Below the pieces are notes generated by a model. The model was not told the origin of the DNA and made no database searches. It saw only the letters and a program-made list of their open reading frames with translations. Positions 1-7,545 of a stretch of 64,000 nt of DNA are shown piece after piece. A program made the position numbers and the translations under genes. Source of the DNA: Pseudomonadota bacterium (GTDB lineage Bacteria; Pseudomonadota; Gammaproteobacteria; Steroidobacterales; Steroidobacteraceae). Location: assembly GCA_018241505.1 (NCBI GenBank), contig JAFEDS010000022.1, forward strand, positions 62,001 through 126,000, given 5' to 3'. The first letter of the stretch is position 1, and each line of letters begins with the position of its first letter.

Positions 1-1002
1 TGTGGCGAAGCGCGGCGAAATCCGGGCAACGCTTTTGAACAGTAAGCCGCGTTCGGCCATGGCGAACAGAATACGCGGGCCGGTCATGATCGAGCCGTTC
101 AGGCCACTGAAAGTGGATATCAGCACAACGGCCGAAATTGCGGCGCCTCCGAATCCACCGAAGAGTCCGATGCGCTGCGCGGCAGTGGCTGCGATGAGAT
201 TCGAGTGGGCCATTTCAGGCAGGGGCACGAGGTAGATGAACGCCGTGTTGACTATCAGGTAGATGACGATGATGGCCACCGTACCGAGAATCAGGGCGAG
301 CGGTAACGTCCGCTGCGGATCCTTGATCTCGCCGCTGACATACGAGAGGTTTCCCCAGCCGTCATAGGTGTAGAGAATCGGAATCAAGGCACTGACCAGC
401 AGCGGCCACTCACACGATTGATTGCACAAAGGCAGGAAATGCGCCTTGTTGCCCGATCCGGCGGTGAATGCGAGGCAGGCGAGCGCGGCAAGGGCGCCGT
501 ATTTCAGAGTTGTCATCACGTTCATCACGGCGGCCGCCCGCCCTACTCCCGAATAGTTGATGAGCGCGACACAGGCTATGGCGACTACCGCGACAACCCG
601 TGCAGTGGATGGTGTCAGCGGGAAGAAGTATCCCAGGTACTCGCTGAAGATGGTGGCAATGCTGGCGAGTGCGCACGGCCTCACGATTGTCAGCTCGGCC
701 CAACCAAACAGGAAACCAGGCAAGGGACCGAATGCCTCCAGCAGATAGGCAAAGACGCCCCCCGATCGCGGCATTGCCGCCGCCAACTCCGCGATGGTCA
801 ACGCACCGCACAGCGAAATGAGGCCACCGAGTATCCAGGCAAGCAGAACCGGGCCTGGAGCGTGGAGTTGGTGGGCGATGGTGGCGGGCACTCGGAAGAT
901 GCCGCTGCCAATAGTTGTGCCAATGAGGACGGCAATGGCGCTCGTAAGACCGAGCGTGCGCGGGAGGCGCTCACCCCAGCGGTCCGGGCCGGAGCCGCTC
1001 AT
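1..1002 (-). CDS. APC-superfamily amino-acid permease (3' end cut by window edge)
   Basis: Inner-membrane amino-acid/polyamine transporter of the APC superfamily. 334 codons are visible and the frame runs off the left edge. The family signature GTTIGSGIF lies at residues 28-36, at the end of the first hydrophobic segment, followed by alternating hydrophobic helices and the motif PRSGGVFAYLLEAFG, typical of these carriers. The ATG at 1002 follows directly on the TAA of the upstream amidohydrolase-like gene (TAAATG) and has no obvious Shine-Dalgarno of its own, so translational coupling is likely. It is the last visible gene of the operon that starts with the TonB receptor at 10271. Its position suggests it imports amino acids released in the periplasm by the hydrolases encoded upstream. 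Substrate is unknown. Confidence 0.9.
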   Translation of the reverse strand, partial: MSGSGPDRWGERLPRTLGLTSAIAVLIGTTIGSGIFRVPATIAHQLHAPGPVLLAWILGGLISLCGALTIAELAAAMPRSGGVFAYLLEAFGPLPGFLFGWAELTIVRPCALASIATIFSEYLGYFFPLTPSTARVVAVVAIACVALINYSGVGRAAAVMNVMTTLKYGALAALACLAFTAGSGNKAHFLPLCNQSCEWPLLVSALIPILYTYDGWGNLSYVSGEIKDPQRTLPLALILGTVAIIVIYLIVNTAFIYLVPLPEMAHSNLIAATAAQRIGLFGGFGGAAISAVVLISTFSGLNGSIMTGPRILFAMAERGLLFKSVARISPRFAT

Positions 1003-2373
1003 TTAGCGGGACGCGCTCGGCCGCGGTATGCCGGCGTGGCTCACTGGCGCGGCATCGGCGCGGCTCAGCTCCGCGGCATTGGGCCCGCTCAACTTCGCGC
1101 TATCCGGCCCGCGCCCCAGCGTGGCATCGGCGCGGCTCGCCGCCTTCAATCGATTCAGATAGCGATCTCGCAACTCGGTCTGGCGCGAGCGCATCTCAAC
1201 CGGCCGGCCGGCTATCCACACTCGATCCGCGATGCTGGTGATCTCCAGCGGGTCAGCGCTCCACAAGACCAGGTCAGCGCTTTGTCCTGGCACGATGCGT
1301 CCCTCTATGGCACCGATGCCGAAGATATCCGCAGGCGCCGCGGTGATCGCCTCGAGCGCAGCCGGCCAGGGCAACCCGTGAGCCACCGCATTCCCGGCAA
1401 GTTGCCGGACATTGCGAGCGTTATGCGTAGCCCCGGAACTGAACGCAATTCGCACACCCGCTGAATGCAACAGGGCCGCGTTGTCGAGTCGTGCGCCCAG
1501 CATGTCAAAAGTGCCCGGGAGATCGGACAGCGGGTCGAGGATGACAGGTACGTCTTCGCGGGCCAACTGGGCGGCCACGAGCCATGCCTCACTGCCGCCT
1601 ACAATAACGGGACGCATGCCGTTGGCACGCGCGAACCGCGTCACCCGCAGGATGTCTGCCGCACGCTCCACGTCGAAGAGCACTCGGCCGCCCTTGAGGT
1701 AATGAGCCAGCACGGTACGCCCGGCCGCATGGAGTAAAGATCCCGCGGCGGGAGCGCCAGAGGAGCTGGCTTCGCGGAATGCCTGTTCCAACAGCATGTA
1801 CTGCGCGGCACGGCTCCCGCCTGAAGCCGAAGTTCCGTCCGCTCCGAGCCTCACGTACAGGGAACGGCTACCTTCCAGGGCGGCGTCCATACGGCCATCC
1901 AACACCACGGCGGCACCCTCCCCGCTCATGATCGAGTCGCGGCTGTGCGGACTCAACACCGCCCAGGTCGTGCCCTCAATACGCGTTACAGGAACTACCG
2001 ATGATCTCGGGTTGTAGGCAAGCGTGACGTCGAACTCCGGCCGCCACTGTTGCTGCCAGGCGGGCGCGGAAAAACCCACTCTCGAATCTACCGTAGAGGA
2101 CTCACCGGAGACTTCCTCGAGCCCGATGGTCGTTAGGCCAGCAAATAGCCCGGGCGTCAGCGGCCGGCCATTGGCCTCGATGATCTCAGCGTCGCGGCCC
2201 GGGACGAGAGCGGCTCCCACGGCCACAATTTTCCCGTTTCGCAGCAACACGTCAGTGTTCTTCAGCGTTCCCTGCGTGGCAACGGTATGGACCTCGGCTC
2301 CGCGAATCAGCGTTTCATTCGCAATGGCGGCGTGGCTCGCCGCGAGCGACAACAGCAGGCACGCGACCTTCAC
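1003..2373 (-). CDS. Secreted amidohydrolase-like protein lacking the metal site
   Basis: 456 aa with an N-terminal signal peptide (MKVACLLLSLAASHAAIA). The fold looks like the imidazolonepropionase-like amidohydrolases: N-terminal beta sandwich, then TIM-barrel segments and a C-terminal GQSADLVLW strand. The usual metal motif PGLIDxHxH is PGLFAGLTTIG here (residues 74-84), with no His pair, and the late conserved Asp region reads FSSGATHN. It may be a pseudoenzyme or a non-metal relative. The start is GTG at 2373, overlapping the TGA of the upstream fusion gene (GTGA). The C-terminus carries an unusual tail of four degenerate eight-residue repeats. It lies in a run of overlapping periplasmic hydrolase genes. 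The family call is solid; activity is unknown. Confidence 0.85.
   Translation of the reverse strand: MKVACLLLSLAASHAAIANETLIRGAEVHTVATQGTLKNTDVLLRNGKIVAVGAALVPGRDAEIIEANGRPLTPGLFAGLTTIGLEEVSGESSTVDSRVGFSAPAWQQQWRPEFDVTLAYNPRSSVVPVTRIEGTTWAVLSPHSRDSIMSGEGAAVVLDGRMDAALEGSRSLYVRLGADGTSASGGSRAAQYMLLEQAFREASSSGAPAAGSLLHAAGRTVLAHYLKGGRVLFDVERAADILRVTRFARANGMRPVIVGGSEAWLVAAQLAREDVPVILDPLSDLPGTFDMLGARLDNAALLHSAGVRIAFSSGATHNARNVRQLAGNAVAHGLPWPAALEAITAAPADIFGIGAIEGRIVPGQSADLVLWSADPLEITSIADRVWIAGRPVEMRSRQTELRDRYLNRLKAASRADATLGRGPDSAKLSGPNAAELSRADAAPVSHAGIPRPSASR
1039..1134. repeat. Degenerate 4 x 24-bp tandem repeat in the 3' end of the amidohydrolase-like gene
   Basis: Four in-frame 24-bp units encode RADATLGR, GPDSAKLS, GPNAAELS and RADAAPVS near the C-terminus of the minus-strand protein. 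On the plus strand each unit begins gctca or gcgcc and carries a cgcggcat-like core. The units are diverged but stay in register. They lie beyond the catalytic-domain homology, so they form a low-complexity tail. Confidence 0.6.
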
Positions 2374-5195
2374 GGCAGCGCCTCACTGGCGGCCTGCCCC
2401 AACATGAAATCGGAACGCGGCCGGTTGGATGGATGAGCGCGATCAAACACCGGCGCACCGTCAATGAACACTTCATCCGCCAGGGCATAGACACTGAAAG
2501 GACTGCGATTCCACAGCACCACATCGGCCATTTTTCCGGGCTCGAGAGAGCCGATCCGGTCTTCGAGCCCGAGTGCCTTGGCGGAGTTGAAAGTCAGCCA
2601 GCGGATAGCCCGTTCGGGCGGTATGTGCAATCCCGCACGCTCACCCCTGGCCATGGCTTTGGCCGCTTCCTGATTGAGCCGCTGCCCGGTGTCGGCCGAG
2701 TCAGAGTGGACCACGGCGCAGCCATTGGCGGGGTAATCGACCATCGGCAGATTTTCCTGGATGCCATCGTAGGCTTCCATTTTGAAACCCCACCAATCGG
2801 ACCACAGCGCCGCGCAGACGCCTTTCGCCGCAAGTTGGTCGGCGATCTTGTAGGCTTCCACGGCGTGATGAAACGCGGCAATGTGAAAGCCAAACTCGTC
2901 CGCGACATCGAGCATCGTCATCATCTCGTCCGCCCGGTAACAGTGCATCTGGACTCGAATCTCCCCGTCCAGGACCCCTGCCAGGGTTTCCAACTTGAGG
3001 TCGCGGCGCGGTGGCGTCGCCTGCTGCTTGTGCATCTGCTGCCGGTACTCCTGGGCGTCCGCGAATGCCTGGCGCAGCACGGCTATATTGCCCATACGGG
3101 TCGAGGGCGCCTGGCCGTGCTCTCCATAGGTTCGCTTGGGATTCTCGCCACACGCCAACTTCAAGCCGACCGCGGCGCCGGGGAATTTCATTTGCTGATA
3201 ACTGGTGGCGGCCACGTTCTTCACCACAATCGAGCGGCCACCCACCAGATTGGACGAGCCGGGCAGGATCTGTAGTGTAGTGACGCCGCCCTCGAGCGCC
3301 TTCTCGAAACCGGGGTCCTGCGGCCAGATCGAGTGCTCGACCCACACGTTGGAAGTAATAGGCGACGTCGCTTCATTGCCATCAGAGTTACCGTCAGTGT
3401 CCGGGGTTCCTACGACGCCCACGTGAGAGTGAATATCAATGAGTCCCGGAGTAACCCAACGGCCCTGTGCATCAATTACTACGGCACCCTCGGGAGGCGC
3501 CAGGTTGTGTCCTATTGCTTCGACGCGGCCACCAACCAGCAACAGATCACCGCCATCAATCCGCTGGCCGGTGCCCGTCAGAATAGTGGCACCGCGAATC
3601 AGGGTCGCGGGTGCGTAAGGCGCTCGATAGGTCGATGAGTAGGGCCGATTGTAGGTCTTGCGCAGGACTCGCCCGTAACGGTGCGAATCGGCTCGGCCGT
3701 TCTGATAGGCCATCTGTCCATTCACAACAATCCACTCGATGCCGGTCGGCTGGCGTTGCGGCTGCAGCCAGCTCGCGCGGGACTGCCAGCCCTTCGGCGC
3801 CAGCACCAGCAGGTCTGCCTTGCGACCGGCCGCAATGACCCCTCTATCCTGGATTCCCACCGTCCGGGCCGTGAGTCCGGACATCTTGTAGATTGCGCGT
3901 TCCAGAGTCATTTTCGGCGCGGGTCCCACGTAGTCCTCCAGGACTTTGATAAAGGAGCCGTAGGAACGGGGATGATGAGATCCCGGGCCGCCATCCGTTG
4001 AGATGGAGATGTCATCCGCAGTGATGAACTGATCCTGCACGGCAGCGGACATGAGAAAATGCGCTTGCTCGGGGCCACCGTATCCCAGCTCGTCAATAAT
4101 CACTTTCTCAAACGGCTGACCGAGCTGCTTGGCGAGGTCAGCCGCGGTTTTGCCGGCGTAGCGGCCTCCCGTAATCAGGATGGCTTCGGGTCCATTGCGC
4201 TCGGCAACCCGCTTGCGTATATGAGCCTCGAGCTCCGCGCGCCGGTCGCGCACCGCGACGTCGTAGTCAGTGCGACTCTTGGCCCAATCGGGATAGAGAA
4301 ATACAAAGTCGCTGGAGCTCGCCAGATAGGGATATACATCCGCCGTGACCTCGTGGCCGCCCGTGCGTGCACGAGCCAACTGGTCGAGGACCGCCTGCGC
4401 CTCGGACGGCTGGTGACCCGCCACAATCTTGATATGTGACACATGAACATGCGCCGGTATTTTCAACAGCTCATCAATGGATCGCCCGATCTTGTCGGTG
4501 TCCTCGGAGCGCATGTGGCTCATCACCACCCCGCCGTATTCGCCGACGATAGCACCGAGCGCCTGGCCCTCCGCGGGCTGTGAGAAGCGGTCCGGCGAAT
4601 ATTCGAGACCAAAGCTCATGCCAAATGCGCCGGCCGCCAGATCACCGCGCAAAAGCTGTTGCATCGCCGCCAACTGGGAGTCAGTGGGGACAGGTGCCAC
4701 GCCTACTCCAGCCAGTGTTCGTAAGGTGCCAAAGCCGGACAGCGCGGCTATGTTGGTTTCGCTGCGACGCTCATCCACCCTGCGCAGCCACTCAGCCAGC
4801 GACTTCGGTGCCGTGTCGGACTCAAAACCGGCGGTGGCGCCGTCCTGTCCCAACACGACGGTGGTGATGCCCTGATTGAGAAAGTTGGCAAAGGACTCCG
4901 ACAGGGGCTCGCCGTGCGAGTGCGCGTCAATGAAACCAGGCGAGACGATTTTTCCAGCCGCATCGAGGATGCGATGCGCATGCACTGCCTGGGAGTCGAC
5001 TTTTCCCACATAATCGATGGTGTCGCCGGTCACCAGCACATCGGCTTTGAAGCGGGGCTGGCCGGTACCGTCGATAACCGTCCCATTGCGGATCCACAGA
5101 TCGTAGGTCCGCTGCACGTCGGGCGCTGACACTTCGGCAGGCACGGCGGTTGCCAGACACAGCATTGCTGCAACGAGCAGCCCCGAGCGCATCAC
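2370..5195 (-). CDS. Two-domain amidohydrolase fusion: D-aminoacylase-like plus second amidohydrolase
   Basis: 941 aa, secreted (signal peptide ending near residue 21). Residues 30-510 resemble N-acyl-D-amino-acid deacylases: DAHSH at 90-94, His227 (MSHMRSED), His254 (HVSHIKIV) and Asp401 (STDGG) match the usual metal and catalytic positions. The family's Cys ligand in GNCG is replaced by Asp in GQDG (116-119). Residues 530-925 form a second complete amidohydrolase domain with DIHSH at 587-591 and downstream HCYRADE, FHHAVE and HSDSAD motifs. Each domain has its own beta-sandwich start and GxxADxVxW-type end, so this is a head-to-tail fusion of two enzymes. Start is GTG 5195 or ATG 5192, both overlapping the upstream stop; the 3' end overlaps the next gene by GTGA. 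A role in periplasmic amide hydrolysis is inferred. Confidence 0.9.
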   Translation of the reverse strand: MMRSGLLVAAMLCLATAVPAEVSAPDVQRTYDLWIRNGTVIDGTGQPRFKADVLVTGDTIDYVGKVDSQAVHAHRILDAAGKIVSPGFIDAHSHGEPLSESFANFLNQGITTVVLGQDGATAGFESDTAPKSLAEWLRRVDERRSETNIAALSGFGTLRTLAGVGVAPVPTDSQLAAMQQLLRGDLAAGAFGMSFGLEYSPDRFSQPAEGQALGAIVGEYGGVVMSHMRSEDTDKIGRSIDELLKIPAHVHVSHIKIVAGHQPSEAQAVLDQLARARTGGHEVTADVYPYLASSSDFVFLYPDWAKSRTDYDVAVRDRRAELEAHIRKRVAERNGPEAILITGGRYAGKTAADLAKQLGQPFEKVIIDELGYGGPEQAHFLMSAAVQDQFITADDISISTDGGPGSHHPRSYGSFIKVLEDYVGPAPKMTLERAIYKMSGLTARTVGIQDRGVIAAGRKADLLVLAPKGWQSRASWLQPQRQPTGIEWIVVNGQMAYQNGRADSHRYGRVLRKTYNRPYSSTYRAPYAPATLIRGATILTGTGQRIDGGDLLLVGGRVEAIGHNLAPPEGAVVIDAQGRWVTPGLIDIHSHVGVVGTPDTDGNSDGNEATSPITSNVWVEHSIWPQDPGFEKALEGGVTTLQILPGSSNLVGGRSIVVKNVAATSYQQMKFPGAAVGLKLACGENPKRTYGEHGQAPSTRMGNIAVLRQAFADAQEYRQQMHKQQATPPRRDLKLETLAGVLDGEIRVQMHCYRADEMMTMLDVADEFGFHIAAFHHAVEAYKIADQLAAKGVCAALWSDWWGFKMEAYDGIQENLPMVDYPANGCAVVHSDSADTGQRLNQEAAKAMARGERAGLHIPPERAIRWLTFNSAKALGLEDRIGSLEPGKMADVVLWNRSPFSVYALADEVFIDGAPVFDRAHPSNRPRSDFMLGQAASEALP

Positions 5196-6403
5196 TCAAA
5201 CACCTTCAGAGCCTGCTCGTGCAGAATACCGAAGGCACTGCGGGCACCCGCATCGCGCGCGCCATTGCCCGTATTGATTGCCCCGATCACACCCAGTCCG
5301 GTGGCAGGGTCGCAGTAATAGAATGTCGAGTAGCCATTCTGGCCACCTGTATGGCCCACTATCCGGTGACCACCGCGCTCATTCAGAAAGAAACCCAGTC
5401 CCATCTTCTGAACGGGTTGCGAGGCGGGTTTGCTGTCACCGTCCCAATCGACAGTCACGCGCGGCTGCCACATTTCCTCGAGCGTCGAGTGCTCGAGGAC
5501 ACTCTCATCGAGCGCGTGGTTGGTACCTGTGAGAAACCCGATGTAGGTCGCCACATCGGCGAGCGGGGCGTTCCAACCTCCGTTGGGAATCGTCACGCCA
5601 GGGTCAAACTCAGCACCGTAATCGTCCACAACGAGGTTGCCGGCAGCATCCTTGCGAACGCCATAGCTGTGGGAACGTTGCGCGGTCAGGTTCGGAGGGG
5701 TGGTATTGAAGAAGCTGCGCGACATTCCGAGCGGTGAGAAGATATTTTTCTGAATGTAGTATTCCCACGGATCATCGGTCAGAGCTTCGACCATGTGCGC
5801 CAGGTAGATCCACGCGGGGTTGGAATAGCTGAAGCGGCTGCCGGGAGCGAAACCGATCTCCTGATACGGCATCATCGCTACCAACTGCTCCCAACGGGTG
5901 GGCTCGAACGGCTCCCAGGACACACCCTGCTTGTACGGCCAGGTGGAGTCCTGGAATCCGGCCGTATGAGAAAGCAGCATGGCGATCGTGATGGCATCCA
6001 TCGAGCCGTATGCGTTGTGCACGCGGCGCAACTCCGGCACATAGCGAGTGATCGGCTGGTCGAGGCTCAACAACCCGCGATCGCGCAGTTGCATCACCCC
6101 AATCGCATTCAGCGTTTTGGTGTTGGAGGCCCAGTGAAAAATCGTGTCGGCGGTCACCCGTGTACCGGCGGTGCGGTCTGCCAGACCGAACTCCCGATGC
6201 GCCACAATCTTTCCGTCACGCACGAGCGCAATGCTCCCGCCCACCATATGATCCTGCGCCATCGCGGAATCAAACAGCGAAGTGAGCTTGTTCCAGCCGG
6301 CCGGCAACGCAGCCGCCGCGTGCACGGTGCAGACCGCGAACAGCGTGGATGCCAGGAACAGCCCGAGTGCGACTCGTTGTTGCAATGTAACCATGCGACT
6401 CAT
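5192..6403 (-). CDS. Serine hydrolase of the beta-lactamase (class C/PBP-like) family
   Basis: 403 aa with a signal peptide (hydrophobic residues 10-30, ending AVCTVHAAA). The three hallmarks of the serine beta-lactamase/DD-peptidase fold are present: SxxK as S93-N-T-K96, YxN as Y193-S-N195, and HTG at 351-353 in place of KTG. HTG is typical of esterase or D-aminopeptidase-type members rather than true AmpC enzymes. The 3' end overlaps the fusion amidohydrolase gene, and the 5' end overlaps the M19 dipeptidase by 4 bp, placing it firmly in the operon. It probably acts in the periplasm on an amide or ester bond. Whether it hydrolyses beta-lactams cannot be judged from sequence. Confidence 0.9.
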   Translation of the reverse strand: MSRMVTLQQRVALGLFLASTLFAVCTVHAAAALPAGWNKLTSLFDSAMAQDHMVGGSIALVRDGKIVAHREFGLADRTAGTRVTADTIFHWASNTKTLNAIGVMQLRDRGLLSLDQPITRYVPELRRVHNAYGSMDAITIAMLLSHTAGFQDSTWPYKQGVSWEPFEPTRWEQLVAMMPYQEIGFAPGSRFSYSNPAWIYLAHMVEALTDDPWEYYIQKNIFSPLGMSRSFFNTTPPNLTAQRSHSYGVRKDAAGNLVVDDYGAEFDPGVTIPNGGWNAPLADVATYIGFLTGTNHALDESVLEHSTLEEMWQPRVTVDWDGDSKPASQPVQKMGLGFFLNERGGHRIVGHTGGQNGYSTFYYCDPATGLGVIGAINTGNGARDAGARSAFGILHEQALKVFE

Positions 6404-7545
6404 CCCCAGACCTCGCTCATGACGCGTGCGAAATTGCCACCCAGGATTTTTGCGATGCGTGTGTCGGAGTGACCGCGCGCCGCGAGCATGGCGCCGAGAA
6501 TCTCGAAGCGGCGCACATCATTGAGATCGGGGATGAACACGTACAGATCCTGCGGCCGCCCGGCTTCAAATATGCCCTGCTCGACCATGTCTTTGATCAT
6601 GGCGCGGTTTTCCGTTTCAAACTGCGGCGTACGGTCGTACGCGGACACTGTGCCGTCCGTGCCGATACCCACATGATCCTCACCGCACACATTGATTGCG
6701 TGCTCGATGTGCCGGATGACGTCAATCGCCATCGGTTGAGTATCCTTACGCAGGTAAGGCCAGAAGATGATTCCAGCCACGCCGCCCCGCTCGGCCATCA
6801 AACGAAGGGTGTCATCCGGAGCGCAGCGCGGATGATCTGACAGAGCCGCACAGCCGGTATGACTGATGATGGCTGGAGACTTGGATGCCGCGATGCCCTC
6901 GTTCATGGTGCGGCGGCCGCCGTGCGCCAGATCGACGACAATGCGCTTCGCATTCAAGCCCTCGATGATCTTGTGGCCGAGGTTGCTGATTCCGGCATTG
7001 CTGGGCTCCATCGACCCATCGCCCACGAGGTTGCGCCGGTTGTGTGTGAGTTGGATCAGCCGCACGCCCGCTTGGTGGAATATTTCGATGCGGTCGACAT
7101 CCTCGCCAATGGGCGAAGTTTCCTGGAACCCGTAGATCAAACCGACCTTGCGCTCGCGATGCGCCCGCGCCAGATCGGCCCCGTTGAGAACCCGGGTGAA
7201 GACATCCGGGTAGGACAGAACACTCCGGTCGGTTTCGGAGATGCGCCGCAGGGTAGTCTGATAAGCGGCGTCGTTGAACCAGAAGGCGCCTTCAGGGGCC
7301 AGGCTCAGGCGCACAGCCGTCAGGCCACTGGCGCGTACATCCGCCAGCTCCAGATCGGTATACGTACCGTCACCGGTGCCGCCCATGCGGCCGAATCCGC
7401 CCATCGCATCAATGGCGATGGTGTCGGAATACGGACGCCACTTGGGTGCGTCTTTTGTTTGCTTTTCGGCGGACACCGCTGCCTGCGAAGACAGGGCGGC
7501 CAGCATGGCGGCTCCAGCCGCAAAATCGCGTCGTGTGACTTTCAT
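6400..7545 (-). CDS. M19-family membrane dipeptidase-like protein with Tat signal
   Basis: 381 aa. The N-terminus VTRRDFAAGAAMLAALSS is a twin-arginine export signal, so the protein is exported folded. M19 (renal dipeptidase) features: the bridging Glu142 in GFQETSP, His208 in VDLAHGG and His229 in IISHTG, plus the IGTDGT strand near the C-terminus. The canonical first metal pair HxD is IDAMGG here (45-50), so at least one zinc ligand set is altered. M19 enzymes cleave dipeptides and accept C-terminal D-residues. The gene overlaps the TonB receptor stop by one base (TAATG) and the next hydrolase by 4 bp. It is very likely part of the same transcript; activity is uncertain because of the missing HxD. 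Confidence 0.9.
   Translation of the reverse strand: MKVTRRDFAAGAAMLAALSSQAAVSAEKQTKDAPKWRPYSDTIAIDAMGGFGRMGGTGDGTYTDLELADVRASGLTAVRLSLAPEGAFWFNDAAYQTTLRRISETDRSVLSYPDVFTRVLNGADLARAHRERKVGLIYGFQETSPIGEDVDRIEIFHQAGVRLIQLTHNRRNLVGDGSMEPSNAGISNLGHKIIEGLNAKRIVVDLAHGGRRTMNEGIAASKSPAIISHTGCAALSDHPRCAPDDTLRLMAERGGVAGIIFWPYLRKDTQPMAIDVIRHIEHAINVCGEDHVGIGTDGTVSAYDRTPQFETENRAMIKDMVEQGIFEAGRPQDLYVFIPDLNDVRRFEILGAMLAARGHSDTRIAKILGGNFARVMSEVWG

Noticed and set aside
418-1464. Long plus-strand open frame opposite the permease and amidohydrolase-like genes
   Set aside because: It has no recognisable domain, is rich in Arg, Gly and Ala and lies antisense to two genes with clear family motifs.
5192-6403. Antibiotic-resistance beta-lactamase
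   Set aside because: SxxK and YxN are present, but KTG is HTG and the gene sits in a degradative operon, so an esterase or peptidase role is more likely.
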